Part shown: positions 54,018-63,149 of the stretch, piece by piece
Layout: the number at the start of each line of letters is the position of its first letter
Position numbering within the stretch: position 1 is the first letter of the stretch
NCBI RefSeq assembly: GCF_013912375.1
Contig: NZ_JACETV010000008.1
Span: forward strand, 215,421 to 279,420
Source: Emticicia sp. BO119
GTDB lineage: Bacteria; Bacteroidota; Bacteroidia; Cytophagales; Spirosomataceae
Direction of reading: 5' to 3'
Length of the DNA stretch: 64,000 bases
Notes under the pieces: model-generated
Database searches by the model: none
What the model saw: the letters and a program-made list of their open reading frames with translations, nothing else
Told to the model about the DNA's origin: nothing
Position numbers and translations under genes: made by a program

Positions 54018-54055
54018 TAGCACCTTTAGAAAATACTGAAGGTGCTATTTTATTA
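54018..54055 (+). terminator. Intrinsic terminator after the LytTR gene
   Basis: TAGCACCTT (54018-54026) pairs with AAGGTGCTA (54039-54047), followed by TTTTATTAT. It lies 20 bases after the stop. Confidence 0.72.
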
Positions 54056-54149
54056 TCTGATGCAATACTCTTTATAAAAGTTTTTTTATAAATTGCCTGC
54101 CTGATAGACGAAAAAGCTACTATATAATAACCCTTTAGTTCTTCCATCT

Positions 54150-56561
54150 ATGAAACTCTTCAAAAAAATATTGTTAGGTATATTAATACTTATTGTTTTA
54201 GTAGGAATTGGCATCTTCTTATGGCTCAATAGTTTCAAACCCGATTTGAATACAGATTTGCAATTAAAAGGTCTGAAAAAAGAAGTAGAGGTTTTGTATG
54301 ATGATTATGGGATTCCGCATATATATGCGCAAAACGAAGAAGATTTATTTTATGCCTTCGGCTATGTACACGCTCAAGACCGGCTTTTTCAGATGGAGTT
54401 AATACGGCGATTGGCAGATGGAAGATTAGCTGAACTTTTTGGCAAAGATGCGATCCCTTCAGATAAGTTTTTCCGGACTTTGGGTTTTCGGAAGCATGCT
54501 AAATGGACCATTGATTCGTTGGTAAAAAATAATCCCGATGCACCTTTTGTGAGAGCCTCACAAGCCTATGTAAAAGGCATTAATGCATTTATTGAAACGG
54601 GTAAAGGACCCCTTGAATTTTCTCTGGCAAGTATTCCTAAAACACCTTTTACCTTAGAAGATACCTATATTATTGCAGGCTATATGGGGTTTACCTTTGC
54701 AGAAGCTTTCAGATCTGAGTCTATTGCTACCTATATATATAATAAATATGGAGATACATATCTGAAAGATGTCTGGTCGCAGTGGCCCAAAGGCGAACCC
54801 ACTATATCCGTACAAGCCAGAGATTCTGTAGCTAAAGTAGCTAAAAATTTAGCTAAGATAGCTAATCAGTTAGCCTCTATTGAAACGTCTGCTCCCTTTC
54901 CACCTTATCATGGATCCAATGGTTGGGTGCTTAGTGGCACTAAAACCAAATCAGGAAAGCCGATTCTATCTAATGATACCCATATTGCTTTCTCACAACC
55001 ATCAGTCTGGTATGAAGCACATCTTGAGTGCCCCGGATTCAAATTTTATGGTAATTTCTTAGCCGGAGCCCCTCTGGCAGCATTAGGGCATTCACAATAT
55101 GGTGGCTGGGGTCTAACTATGTTTGAAAACGATGACGTAGACTTTTTCAGGGAAAAAGCCAATCCTAAAAATCCGAATCAGGTCTGGTATAAAGATCATT
55201 GGGAGGATTTAAAAATCTATGAAGAAATCATTAAGGTAAAGGATGGAACAGATCTGAAAATCCAAGTTAAAAATTCTCGCCACGGTATTCTGATGAATGA
55301 TAGTTTTGATAAAATGGCTGACCATCAGGACCCTATTGCCATGTGGTGGGTGTTTAATCAATTTCCAAGCCACTTCTTAGAGATTTTCTATGATATAGCA
55401 CATGCTAAAAACGCGGCTGAGGCGCGTAAAGCTGTAAGTGTTTTAACAGCTCCTGGTCTGAACTTCATGTGGGCTGATACTGGTGGAAATATTGCCTGGT
55501 GGGCAGCAGCAAAGTTACCTAAACGCCCAACACATGTAAACCCAATGCTGATTTTAGACGGTTCTTCAGGTAATGATGACCCTACAGGCTGGCTTGACTT
55601 TTCTCAGAATCCCCAGATTTTAAATCCACAACGCGGGGTATTATATACTGCTAATAACCAACCTGCAGATATGGGTGGAGGATTAATTCCTGGGTACTAT
55701 GTACCAGGCGATAGAGCCAAACGCATTGAACAACTGCTATTAACAGATAAAAAAGACTGGACACAGGGAGAATTGCGAAAAGTAATTAACGATGTTACTT
55801 CACCTAATACTAAAGGTCTATTAAGAAGTATTATCCCGATTATATTTGCCGAAGAGTTGTCTCCATTGGCTAAAAGATCAATTGAAAAACTAATTCCTTG
55901 GGAGGGAACTCATAATTTAGAAGAGGTTGAACCAACCATTTTCTATCGGTTTATTTATTATATTCTTGTCAATACAGTTAAAGACGAATTAGGTGATGAG
56001 ATTTTTGAATCTTTTGAGCACAATGTCAATTTCAAGAGAAATATGATTACACTTATAAAGAAAGAAGATTCTCCGTGGTGGGATAATATTCATACTAAAG
56101 AACGGGAAACCCGCCGACAAATACTGACGAGATCGTTGAATGAGGCAGTAGCAAGTCTTGAGCAACAATTAGGAAATGACGTTGACCAATGGCAATGGAA
56201 AAAGGTACATACTCTTACTCACAAGCATCCACTGGGAATATTACCGATAGTTGGAAAACTCTTTAATGTTGGGCCATTTCCTGTGCCTGGTGGTAGAGAA
56301 ACCATTAATAATTTAGATTTTCCGATTGACTCCACCGGTATCTATGAGGTAAGCTATGGACCTGCTTTACGCCGAATTATTGATTTTGCCAATCCCGAAC
56401 ACAGTGAAAGTGTGCTTCCAACCGGACAGTCGGGCAATGTTATGAGTAAGCATTATGATGATCAGGCAAGTATGTTTGTAGAAGGCGGCTCTCGGGCCGA
56501 ATTAATGAATAGAGCCGAAATTGAAAAAATACAAACAGGAAAAATAATTTTTAAGCCCTGA
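54150..56561 (+). CDS. Penicillin acylase family protein (S45)
   Basis: 803 residues with an N-terminal membrane anchor (KILLGILILIVLVGIGIFLWL). The alpha-chain part has VLYDDYGIPHIYAQNEEDLFYAFGYVHAQDRLFQME. The Ntn-hydrolase cleavage site is HGSNGWVLSGTKT: Ser256 becomes the N-terminal nucleophile after Gly-Ser self-cleavage. The beta-chain keeps SNDTHIAFSQPSVWYEAHL and the oxyanion/base block GGWGLTMFENDDVDF. The end QSGNVMSKHYDDQ is the family C-terminal motif. It hydrolyses amide bonds of acylated compounds (acyl-homoserine lactones, beta-lactams or similar) in the periplasm. Substrate unknown. Single-gene unit, convergent with the PA2169-type gene. Confidence 0.92.
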   Translation: MKLFKKILLGILILIVLVGIGIFLWLNSFKPDLNTDLQLKGLKKEVEVLYDDYGIPHIYAQNEEDLFYAFGYVHAQDRLFQMELIRRLADGRLAELFGKDAIPSDKFFRTLGFRKHAKWTIDSLVKNNPDAPFVRASQAYVKGINAFIETGKGPLEFSLASIPKTPFTLEDTYIIAGYMGFTFAEAFRSESIATYIYNKYGDTYLKDVWSQWPKGEPTISVQARDSVAKVAKNLAKIANQLASIETSAPFPPYHGSNGWVLSGTKTKSGKPILSNDTHIAFSQPSVWYEAHLECPGFKFYGNFLAGAPLAALGHSQYGGWGLTMFENDDVDFFREKANPKNPNQVWYKDHWEDLKIYEEIIKVKDGTDLKIQVKNSRHGILMNDSFDKMADHQDPIAMWWVFNQFPSHFLEIFYDIAHAKNAAEARKAVSVLTAPGLNFMWADTGGNIAWWAAAKLPKRPTHVNPMLILDGSSGNDDPTGWLDFSQNPQILNPQRGVLYTANNQPADMGGGLIPGYYVPGDRAKRIEQLLLTDKKDWTQGELRKVINDVTSPNTKGLLRSIIPIIFAEELSPLAKRSIEKLIPWEGTHNLEEVEPTIFYRFIYYILVNTVKDELGDEIFESFEHNVNFKRNMITLIKKEDSPWWDNIHTKERETRRQILTRSLNEAVASLEQQLGNDVDQWQWKKVHTLTHKHPLGILPIVGKLFNVGPFPVPGGRETINNLDFPIDSTGIYEVSYGPALRRIIDFANPEHSESVLPTGQSGNVMSKHYDDQASMFVEGGSRAELMNRAEIEKIQTGKIIFKP

Positions 56562-57020
56562 TTACTGCTCAATCTTTACTTCATGAAATCTTAAAAGGGC
56601 CTGATAGGTCAGGCCTATTTCTTTTCTTTGTTGCCTGATAATATTATAAATGCGTGATGGCAGAAACCCGTTACCAAGTTGCAATATAGTATCATAGGCT
56701 ATTACTGTTTCATCATCAGCTTTTTTACATTCTTCTACAATAGCTGCATCATCTTTTGTTGTAAATATATCTTTAATATCGAGCCATATTCTACGCCACG
56801 CAGCTTCAGTGCTTGTATCATCTGCGATCTCTTCTCCTAAGTTTTTAATTTCTCTTTGCAATTCTCTTGCATAGCCTCCTCTTTTATCGGCTTCGTCAAG
56901 CATCACCTTGCGCAATTTATCATTCTCTACATTGCTTGCTGCATCCATATATGCCTCTTGTGCATCAAGATTATGAATAATAATATAATTCACTTCTCTG
57001 ACAATTTTCCCGGTTTCCAT
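56562..57020 (-). CDS. PA2169-family four-helix-bundle protein (DUF2383)
   Basis: 152 residues, all helical: VREVNYIIIHNLDAQEAYMDAASNVEN, LRKVMLDEADKRGGYARELQREIKNLGEE, AAWRRIWLDIKDIFTTKDDAAIVEECKKADDETVIAYDTIL. This is the DUF2383/PA2169 family (TIGR02284 type), a ferritin-like bundle found in stress-related loci. Its activity is unknown. The stop lies one base after the stop of the penicillin acylase gene on the other strand. It is 33 bases downstream of the secreted protein gene at 57054 in the same direction. Confidence 0.88.
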   Translation of the reverse strand: METGKIVREVNYIIIHNLDAQEAYMDAASNVENDKLRKVMLDEADKRGGYARELQREIKNLGEEIADDTSTEAAWRRIWLDIKDIFTTKDDAAIVEECKKADDETVIAYDTILQLGNGFLPSRIYNIIRQQRKEIGLTYQALLRFHEVKIEQ

Positions 57021-57053
57021 ATGTTTTTAAATTTAATGAATAATTAATAAAAA

Positions 57054-57944
57054 CTAATTTCTGGCCACTTGCACTTCACTGTTTTTCTCAAAACTGATTA
57101 CTCCTTCAGGCACCAGATTTTCTATGGCTTCTACAAATTTCTTAGTTGATTCACTTACTTTATTCATATTATCCCAAGTTAGAGAATATATTACCCGATT
57201 AGAGTCATCTAACAATAATATCTCTCTATATTTTTTTCCTTGTATTATGCTACGGTCTATTTTTTCTCCACCATTATCCAAATTAATTGTACTGGCTTTT
57301 AGATTTTCAAAATTTCTTTCGGAAATAATAAAATCGTTTCTTTCCACAATTTCACCATTTACATCTTTTACTACGATCACCTCACCCATTTCATCGACCG
57401 AAATTTGATATTCATGCTTGTAGGCATCCGATGCAGGCATATCTAAATAAGAAAGTACGATTTTTGACACAGTAGGTGGTACTTCATTATAATAAATCCG
57501 TTTCTGGCTATTAGAAGTCCTGTCTACAAAAACAATTTCTTTAAAATCGTCTTTTGGTACTGCTATAACTGCCGACTTGTCAACATCTAATGAATTTACC
57601 TCTTCATAATACACATACAAACTATTATTTTTAGGCTGCACCGTGGTGATAATTGGTTTGGTTTTATTTGATTTTGAACCTGATATTGCTACCACAAACT
57701 GATTCACAAAATCTTTTCTACTAATGACCCGGGTAGCATTGGCCTCACTAATAATTGCAGGTTTAAAAAAATGACTCATTTGTGAGTAATTAGTAAACAA
57801 ATGAAACATCTGATTGGATACTGGGGCTGTATGTTGAAGTGCGAAAGTCTGACTAAAACGCCTGATAGTACCTCGTTGAGATTGTGCTTTGGCTACTATT
57901 GCAAATAATAACAATAGCATGGCTTTGCTAATGAAATTTTTCAT
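57054..57944 (-). CDS. Secreted protein of unknown function
   Basis: 296 residues with a signal peptide (MKNFISKAMLLLLFAIVAKAQ). The rest is mainly beta-strand (KPIITTVQPKNNSLYVYYEEVN; KSAVIAVPKDDFKEIVFVDRTSNSQKRIYYNEV; EVIVVKDVNGEIVERNDFII; YREILLLDDSNRVIYSLTWDN) with a short helical end. I do not recognise a family and see no catalytic motif, lipobox or T9SS domain. It is upstream of the PA2169-type gene and likely shares its transcript (33 bases between). Confidence 0.7.
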   Translation of the reverse strand: MKNFISKAMLLLLFAIVAKAQSQRGTIRRFSQTFALQHTAPVSNQMFHLFTNYSQMSHFFKPAIISEANATRVISRKDFVNQFVVAISGSKSNKTKPIITTVQPKNNSLYVYYEEVNSLDVDKSAVIAVPKDDFKEIVFVDRTSNSQKRIYYNEVPPTVSKIVLSYLDMPASDAYKHEYQISVDEMGEVIVVKDVNGEIVERNDFIISERNFENLKASTINLDNGGEKIDRSIIQGKKYREILLLDDSNRVIYSLTWDNMNKVSESTKKFVEAIENLVPEGVISFEKNSEVQVARN

Positions 57945-58089
57945 AATATTAAAGTTTTAAAGGGGTTCAATCTCTAACAAATATGAAAAAAGCGTTCCAT
58001 GCCTTACTTTGAAAGTCTTTCAAATTTAGCAGTGATTGGGTGAGGAATTAATACCCCAAACGAGTGATATTAATCCAAAACAAGTATAG

Positions 58090-58455
58090 TTACAGAGTAA
58101 AAAAACTCTTTATTCTCCATAGAAAAACACCAATTACTACCCCAATTGCATCGGCTAAGGCATCATACCAATCGAAATTCCGATGAAATGATTCGGGCAA
58201 GGCTGCCTGCCAGAATTCAATCAGAATACCATAAATACATCCTAATAAAATAGTTCTTATATAATTACCAAAAGCTCCCTGCCAGCAAAAGGCCCATACA
58301 CCAAAAGCAATAAAATGCTCTGTTTTATCATTGAGTTTTGAAACCATTGGTAGATGCGTACTCGGGAAAGAGCATAAAATAAAGATGATCAGAGTAAGTC
58401 CGAGAGGCACGTATTTATTAGAAAAGAAACGATTAATGACTATCTTGAAATTCAT
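58090..58455 (-). CDS. VanZ-like membrane protein
   Basis: 121 residues with four hydrophobic segments. VanZ motifs: an initial helix (YVPLGLTLIIFILCSFPSTHLP), KLNDKTEHFIAFGVWAFCW with the conserved K-D-K-x-x-H region, GCIYGILIEFWQAALPE, and FDWYDALADAIGVVIGVFL with the conserved D-A-x-G end. VanZ-like proteins can give low-level teicoplanin resistance in Gram-positives; in Bacteroidota the role is unknown. Single-gene unit in a short stretch between the secreted protein and glnS. Confidence 0.85.
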   Translation of the reverse strand: MNFKIVINRFFSNKYVPLGLTLIIFILCSFPSTHLPMVSKLNDKTEHFIAFGVWAFCWQGAFGNYIRTILLGCIYGILIEFWQAALPESFHRNFDWYDALADAIGVVIGVFLWRIKSFFTL

Positions 58456-58741
58456 ATAAAAGAGGTTTAGCGTAATAAATCAGATGCTTAAAAATACGAA
58501 ATCACTTTAACAATTAGTTTCCAGAGTCATTTTTTATTGTAAATACTCTAAACTTAATTTTGTGAGTTTATTAACTTATAAATACCTGATCCATTGATTA
58601 TTAAAAAGTTATGCAAAATATAATGATTCCAATTTTTTTTAACATTTAATAAATAAAATACGTTGTAAGAAATAAAACTCAAATTCTTTACAATAAAAAA
58701 ATATTAAATTCGCAGGAATAGCAACAATACCACCATTGAAA

Positions 58742-60409
58742 ATGGCAGAAGCGACAGAAAAATCCTTAAACTTCATCGAGCAAATCATTGAAAATGACCT
58801 CGAATCAGGAAAATATAATGGACGAGTTCTTACTCGTTTTCCTCCTGAACCTAATGGGTATCTTCACATTGGGCATGCAAAATCTATTTGTTTAAATTTT
58901 GGTGTTGCCCAGAAATATGGTGGACAAACAAACTTGCGCTTTGATGATACAAATCCGGTTACAGAAGATACAGAATACGTAGAGTCGATTAAAAATGATG
59001 TCCGCTGGTTAGGTTTTAACTGGGCTAATGAGTTTTACGCTTCCGACTATTTTGAACAATTGTATGAGTTTGCTAAAAAACTGATTAATAAAGGTCTGGC
59101 CTATGTTGATGATAGCACTTCAGAAGAAATGGCTGCCATGAAAGGCACTCCTGTAGAGCCTGGTATCAATAGTCCATACCGGAATCGTAGTGTTGAAGAA
59201 AACATGGCACTATTCGAGCAGATGAAAAATGGTGCATTTGCTGAAGGTACGCATGTACTGAGAGCAAAAATTGATATGGCCTCAACTAATATGTTGATGC
59301 GTGATCCTATTATTTATCGAATCAAATTTGCCAGGCATCATCGCACAGGAGATAGATGGTGTATTTATCCGATGTATGATTTTGCTCATGGCCAATCAGA
59401 CTCTATAGAGGGTATTACACATTCTATCTGTACTTTAGAGTTTGTCCCTCATCGTGAGCTATACGATTGGTGTATTGAAAATTTAGAGATTTTTCCATCA
59501 AAACAATATGAGTTTGCACGTCTGAACTTGACTTATACAGTAATGAGCAAGCGCAAACTTTTACAATTGGTTAATGAAGGACACGTGAATGGTTGGGATG
59601 ATCCTCGTATGCCTACAATTTCGGGCTTGCGCCGTAGGGGTTATACGCCAGAAGCAATCCGTGATTTTTGTGAAAGAATCGGAGTGGCTAAACGTGACAA
59701 CCTGATAAGTGTAGGTTTGTTAGAGTTTTGTATAAGGGAACATCTGAATAAAACAGCCACCAGAGTTATGGCGGTACTTGATCCTCTGAAGGTAGTGATT
59801 ACGAATTATACAGAAGGTAAATCTGAAATATTAACTACAGAAAATAACCCAGAAGACCTTCATGGTGGTACACGTGATGTACCCTTTAGCAGGGAAATCT
59901 ACATTGAGAAAGATGACTTCCTTGAAAACCCTCCTAAAAAGTATTTCCGGTTGGCTCCAGGGCAAATGGTACGTTTGAAAAGTGCGTATATTATTCGTTG
60001 CGATGAGGTCATTAAAGATGAAAACAACGAAATTATAGAATTGCATTGCTCCTATATCGAAAACTCAAAAAGTGGTCAGGATACTTCAGGTATTTCTGTA
60101 AAAGGAACCATTCACTGGGTGTCTATCAATAATGCTATACAAGCAGAGGTAAGATTATATGACAGGCTATTTAAAGTAGAGGATCCTGGCAATGAAGAGG
60201 GCGATTTTAAAGAATATATTAATAATGACTCTTTGCAAACCATTACTGCTTATGTAGAGCCATCGTTGAAAAATGCTTCTGTAGGAACAAATCATCAATT
60301 CTTACGCAAGGGATATTTTTGTTTAGATAAAGATTCAACAACTGATAAACTGGTTTTTAATCGCACTGTAGGCTTAAAAGACACCTGGGCAAAAGAAACC
60401 GGAAAATAG
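58742..60409 (+). CDS. glnS: Glutaminyl-tRNA synthetase
   Basis: Start set at the ATG 58742 ([16 protein letters not shown]); a TTG two codons earlier is unlikely. 555 residues. The class I signature HIGH is at 42-45 in [21 protein letters not shown], with [17 protein letters not shown] next, the GlnRS/GluRS-specific motif. The KMSKS equivalent is [26 protein letters not shown], and [21 protein letters not shown] follows. The C-terminal beta-barrels bind the anticodon. It charges tRNA-Gln with glutamine, so direct glutaminylation operates in this organism. A strong terminator follows. Confidence 0.96.
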   Translation: MAEATEKSLNFIEQIIENDLESGKYNGRVLTRFPPEPNGYLHIGHAKSICLNFGVAQKYGGQTNLRFDDTNPVTEDTEYVESIKNDVRWLGFNWANEFYASDYFEQLYEFAKKLINKGLAYVDDSTSEEMAAMKGTPVEPGINSPYRNRSVEENMALFEQMKNGAFAEGTHVLRAKIDMASTNMLMRDPIIYRIKFARHHRTGDRWCIYPMYDFAHGQSDSIEGITHSICTLEFVPHRELYDWCIENLEIFPSKQYEFARLNLTYTVMSKRKLLQLVNEGHVNGWDDPRMPTISGLRRRGYTPEAIRDFCERIGVAKRDNLISVGLLEFCIREHLNKTATRVMAVLDPLKVVITNYTEGKSEILTTENNPEDLHGGTRDVPFSREIYIEKDDFLENPPKKYFRLAPGQMVRLKSAYIIRCDEVIKDENNEIIELHCSYIENSKSGQDTSGISVKGTIHWVSINNAIQAEVRLYDRLFKVEDPGNEEGDFKEYINNDSLQTITAYVEPSLKNASVGTNHQFLRKGYFCLDKDSTTDKLVFNRTVGLKDTWAKETGK

Positions 60410-60432
60410 CTTATTTAGTAATAGCTATCTAT

Positions 60433-60470
60433 ATACAACAACGCCGCACGTTTGTGCGGCGTTGTTGTAT
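60433..60470. terminator. Strong intrinsic terminator between glnS and the LruC gene
   Basis: A perfect 17-bp stem (ATACAACAACGCCGCAC at 60433-60449 with its complement at 60454-60470) around a GTTT loop, between convergent genes. It can act in both directions. Confidence 0.85.
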
Positions 60471-60497
60471 ATTAAGACTTTAATTAATGCACTTTTA

Positions 60498-62702
60498 TCA
60501 TTTCAAATACCAATCGGTATCCTTAATACCTCCACTCAACGCCCAGTTTTCAAATTTAGGATAGACATTCTTAATATTCTTTGCTTCTTGTGGATATGCA
60601 AAAGATACAGGAACGCTTAATCCCCAAGGCTCATTATTAACCGACTTGAAAGGGTCTGTTTCTGACAACCTACTACCCTTCATATTATCAATCAAATATT
60701 TGTCTATCTTATCTGTTCCTGCATATCCTACCAAATGCACCTCGCTTCGGCCCGTGCTGTTACTGATGGAATTAATAATAAACATATTTAATGTCTGAAA
60801 GGTGAAATTATCCAAGGGTGTAGCAAACTCTATTGTAATCACAATATCTACCGGGGTATAGCTGCCACCTTGCGTAGATATAATTGGAGTATCTGAAACA
60901 CCAAAGGCTTTATGTGCATCATCAACAATAGTTACTACTGCATAAGTCTGCCCTGTCTCTACACCATTAGACCCCAGCTTTAGATTAGTTCCAACTAAAT
61001 TTGTACGTGAATAAGTAACTGATTTTACATCACCCGGAGCTATGCCATCTAATTGCACCGCAACAGCATTCCGTTTAGAGGCACCTACAGCCTGGAGTTT
61101 CCCGTTTAATGTAACCTTGGTTATCTTATTTGACGTATTCTGGAACTTAATAATGTTCATATCAACAACAATATCGTTCATATCATAATCACCAAGATCT
61201 GGCCAGTTATCTTCAAATGCGTATGAGTATGTACCAAGGTTAATCTCTGTCACTGTCTGATCAACCGGAGTAGTACCTGCTCCCTTATCATTATTTCCGC
61301 CTGCATTACAAGTTGTACCAGAAATAACAACAGTTGATTTGTCATATGGTACTATCGTTGCAGGACTCTCTATAATATAATATGTACTCCATTGTTCATT
61401 AGGCGTGTGATCTGAGCAAGCAATCTCCAGATTTCCTGAATAAGTGATAGCCTGCCATTGGTTTTGCACATCTACTTTTTTTAATCTTGCCAACGCTTTA
61501 CCAGATGAAGGTCCACTCATATAATTTCTGTTACTATTAAACTTAGCTGTTCCTGTAACTTCTAAAATACCACCTGAGGCAATATTAAATCGCGTTCCAC
61601 CTCCATCTGTATTACCTATACTTAGCATAGCTTTGTCAGTTACATTGATAATTGCACTGTTAGTAGTCAAAGTTCCGACTTTCGTGAGACAGGCTGCCTC
61701 CAGTGTAGCGTTTGTGAGTGAGACAGTTGTTGCTGTTAAATTTCCTTCATTACGAATCTTAGTTGAGGCCGTAGTACTCGTCAGACTCTGAAATGAAACA
61801 GTACCAAAATTAGTAAAGCTTCCATTTGAAAAATTCGCTTTTTCGGCCGTTAAAGTACCATAGTTCACATATAGAGCCGTATTTGAAGTACTTAGATCTA
61901 CCAGCGAAGTTGTACCATAGTTTAAAAAAGCTCCTTCAGTATTCTGGACTACATTATTCAGGTCAATTTTACCTGAAGTTGTTGTATAAAGAGCATTGTT
62001 ATTACCCAAATTCATTGTATAACTTCGGTTAGTCCATGTTCCTTCAACATAGATTTTCACTCCACTTGTCCCATTATTGGCATTAATTTGGCCGGTAAAA
62101 GTTATTCCAGACTTAATAACATATGATTTTCCCGACTCCACTACAACAGTTGCACCACCAGTAATCTGCAATGCATCAGAAGGTACAATAACCGACTCGG
62201 TTGTTGATAATCTTGACGCGGAAAATACTTGCGATTCTGCAATCATACTGCTTTCCCTGAGACTATTAGGAGTGACAATCAACGAGGTAACATCCGTTAT
62301 CTTTAACATTGTAACAGAGGGGATTCCAACAGGAGAAATCTGCTTAAGATATACATACTGCAACAAAGTGGGAATCACAATTTTACCAGCAAAATCCTGA
62401 CCTTTCTTAGCCATACCGGCCCCCAATAAATTCGCTTTTGTACCAAGTTTCGGGTCATTATCGTATAACTCAACGCGATAAAAATACTTTCCGCTGAATT
62501 TATCATCGACCGTCACCTTAAAATCTAATGTCTTGACTGATGACCACTTAAAATCTGATGGAATCGAGACTGCGTCAGAGAATAATTTTGGAGAAGCTCT
62601 TTCTGTCTCCTTGGGAATATCCATTTTAACACAACTGGTACACCATAGGATGATTCCCGTTAAGCCCACGAAAAAAAAATGATATTTGCTTTTTTTGCTC
62701 AT
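60498..62702 (-). CDS. LruC-domain lipoprotein (DUF4842)
   Basis: 734 residues. A lipoprotein signal (FFVGLTGIILWCTSC) is followed by VKMDIPKETE. The first 500 residues hold beta-helix-like, Asn/Thr/Ser-rich repeats (TALYVNYGTLTAEKANFSNGSFTNFGTVSFQSL). The C-terminal third holds the LruC domain: YSYAFEDNWPDLGDYDMNDIVVDMNI, with the D/N calcium-loop-like pattern, then VTLNGKLQAVGASKRNAVAVQLDGI and the end NEPWGLSVPVSFAYPQEAKNI. LruC-domain proteins are surface or outer-membrane proteins of Bacteroidota and some Proteobacteria with no known activity. The anchor suggests surface display. Confidence 0.85.
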   Translation of the reverse strand: MSKKSKYHFFFVGLTGIILWCTSCVKMDIPKETERASPKLFSDAVSIPSDFKWSSVKTLDFKVTVDDKFSGKYFYRVELYDNDPKLGTKANLLGAGMAKKGQDFAGKIVIPTLLQYVYLKQISPVGIPSVTMLKITDVTSLIVTPNSLRESSMIAESQVFSASRLSTTESVIVPSDALQITGGATVVVESGKSYVIKSGITFTGQINANNGTSGVKIYVEGTWTNRSYTMNLGNNNALYTTTSGKIDLNNVVQNTEGAFLNYGTTSLVDLSTSNTALYVNYGTLTAEKANFSNGSFTNFGTVSFQSLTSTTASTKIRNEGNLTATTVSLTNATLEAACLTKVGTLTTNSAIINVTDKAMLSIGNTDGGGTRFNIASGGILEVTGTAKFNSNRNYMSGPSSGKALARLKKVDVQNQWQAITYSGNLEIACSDHTPNEQWSTYYIIESPATIVPYDKSTVVISGTTCNAGGNNDKGAGTTPVDQTVTEINLGTYSYAFEDNWPDLGDYDMNDIVVDMNIIKFQNTSNKITKVTLNGKLQAVGASKRNAVAVQLDGIAPGDVKSVTYSRTNLVGTNLKLGSNGVETGQTYAVVTIVDDAHKAFGVSDTPIISTQGGSYTPVDIVITIEFATPLDNFTFQTLNMFIINSISNSTGRSEVHLVGYAGTDKIDKYLIDNMKGSRLSETDPFKSVNNEPWGLSVPVSFAYPQEAKNIKNVYPKFENWALSGGIKDTDWYLK

Positions 62703-62977
62703 AATAGTTGTAGATTAATATTCATCGCTTTACTTTTTAAAAACCTTAGTTTGTGAATGCTCAGCTAAAACTTAAGCAAAAAATATTCCAACTTAAGAAA
62801 ATAAAATAAAAAAATACGCTTTGTGCGATTAAATTCTTATGTTAAACAAGACTGTTAATAATTATACAGAAGTAATTCAATCTTTGATATTTGAAAAAAT
62901 AAAGGAGATGTTAGATATTTTGAACAGTTTATTAATATAAAATAGAATTTGTAAAAAAAAATATTTAGGTACCCTCC
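62703..62977. other. Intergenic region before the IS remnant, 275 bases
   Basis: Promoter side of the LruC lipoprotein gene (minus). Highly AT-rich with several poly-A runs. I see no clear promoter, hairpin or coding sequence. Confidence 0.4.
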
Positions 62978-63149
62978 TCTTTCGGTTCATTCAATACAAC
63001 TGCCCGAACTATTCAGAACCATTATGAAAAAATCCTGAACTTCTTTGATAGGAGAAATACTAATGCATCAGCAGAATCCTTTAATCGCTGCGGCGAACCG
63101 TGCAAAAGTCAAAGCACTAAGAAATCAGTTTAGGGGCGTAAGAAATATT
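62978..63149 (+). pseudogene. Remnant of an ISAon1-like transposase, C-terminal part
   Basis: On the plus strand the frame from 62981 reads FGSFNTTARTIQNHYEKILN and on to NTNASAESFN, closely matching the C-terminal part of the transposase on the other strand (AFNTVARSIQNHYKTIVNFF...NASAEAFN). A frame change near 63085-63103 then shifts to AKVKALRNQFRGVRNI, matching AKIKAFRSQFRGVKNI. It has no 5' part and ends at 63149, where the neighbouring IS end begins. It is therefore a broken older copy. Confidence 0.8.

Noticed and set aside
62978..63149. Functional transposase on the plus strand
   Set aside because: Lacks the first two thirds including both catalytic aspartates, and is frame-shifted.
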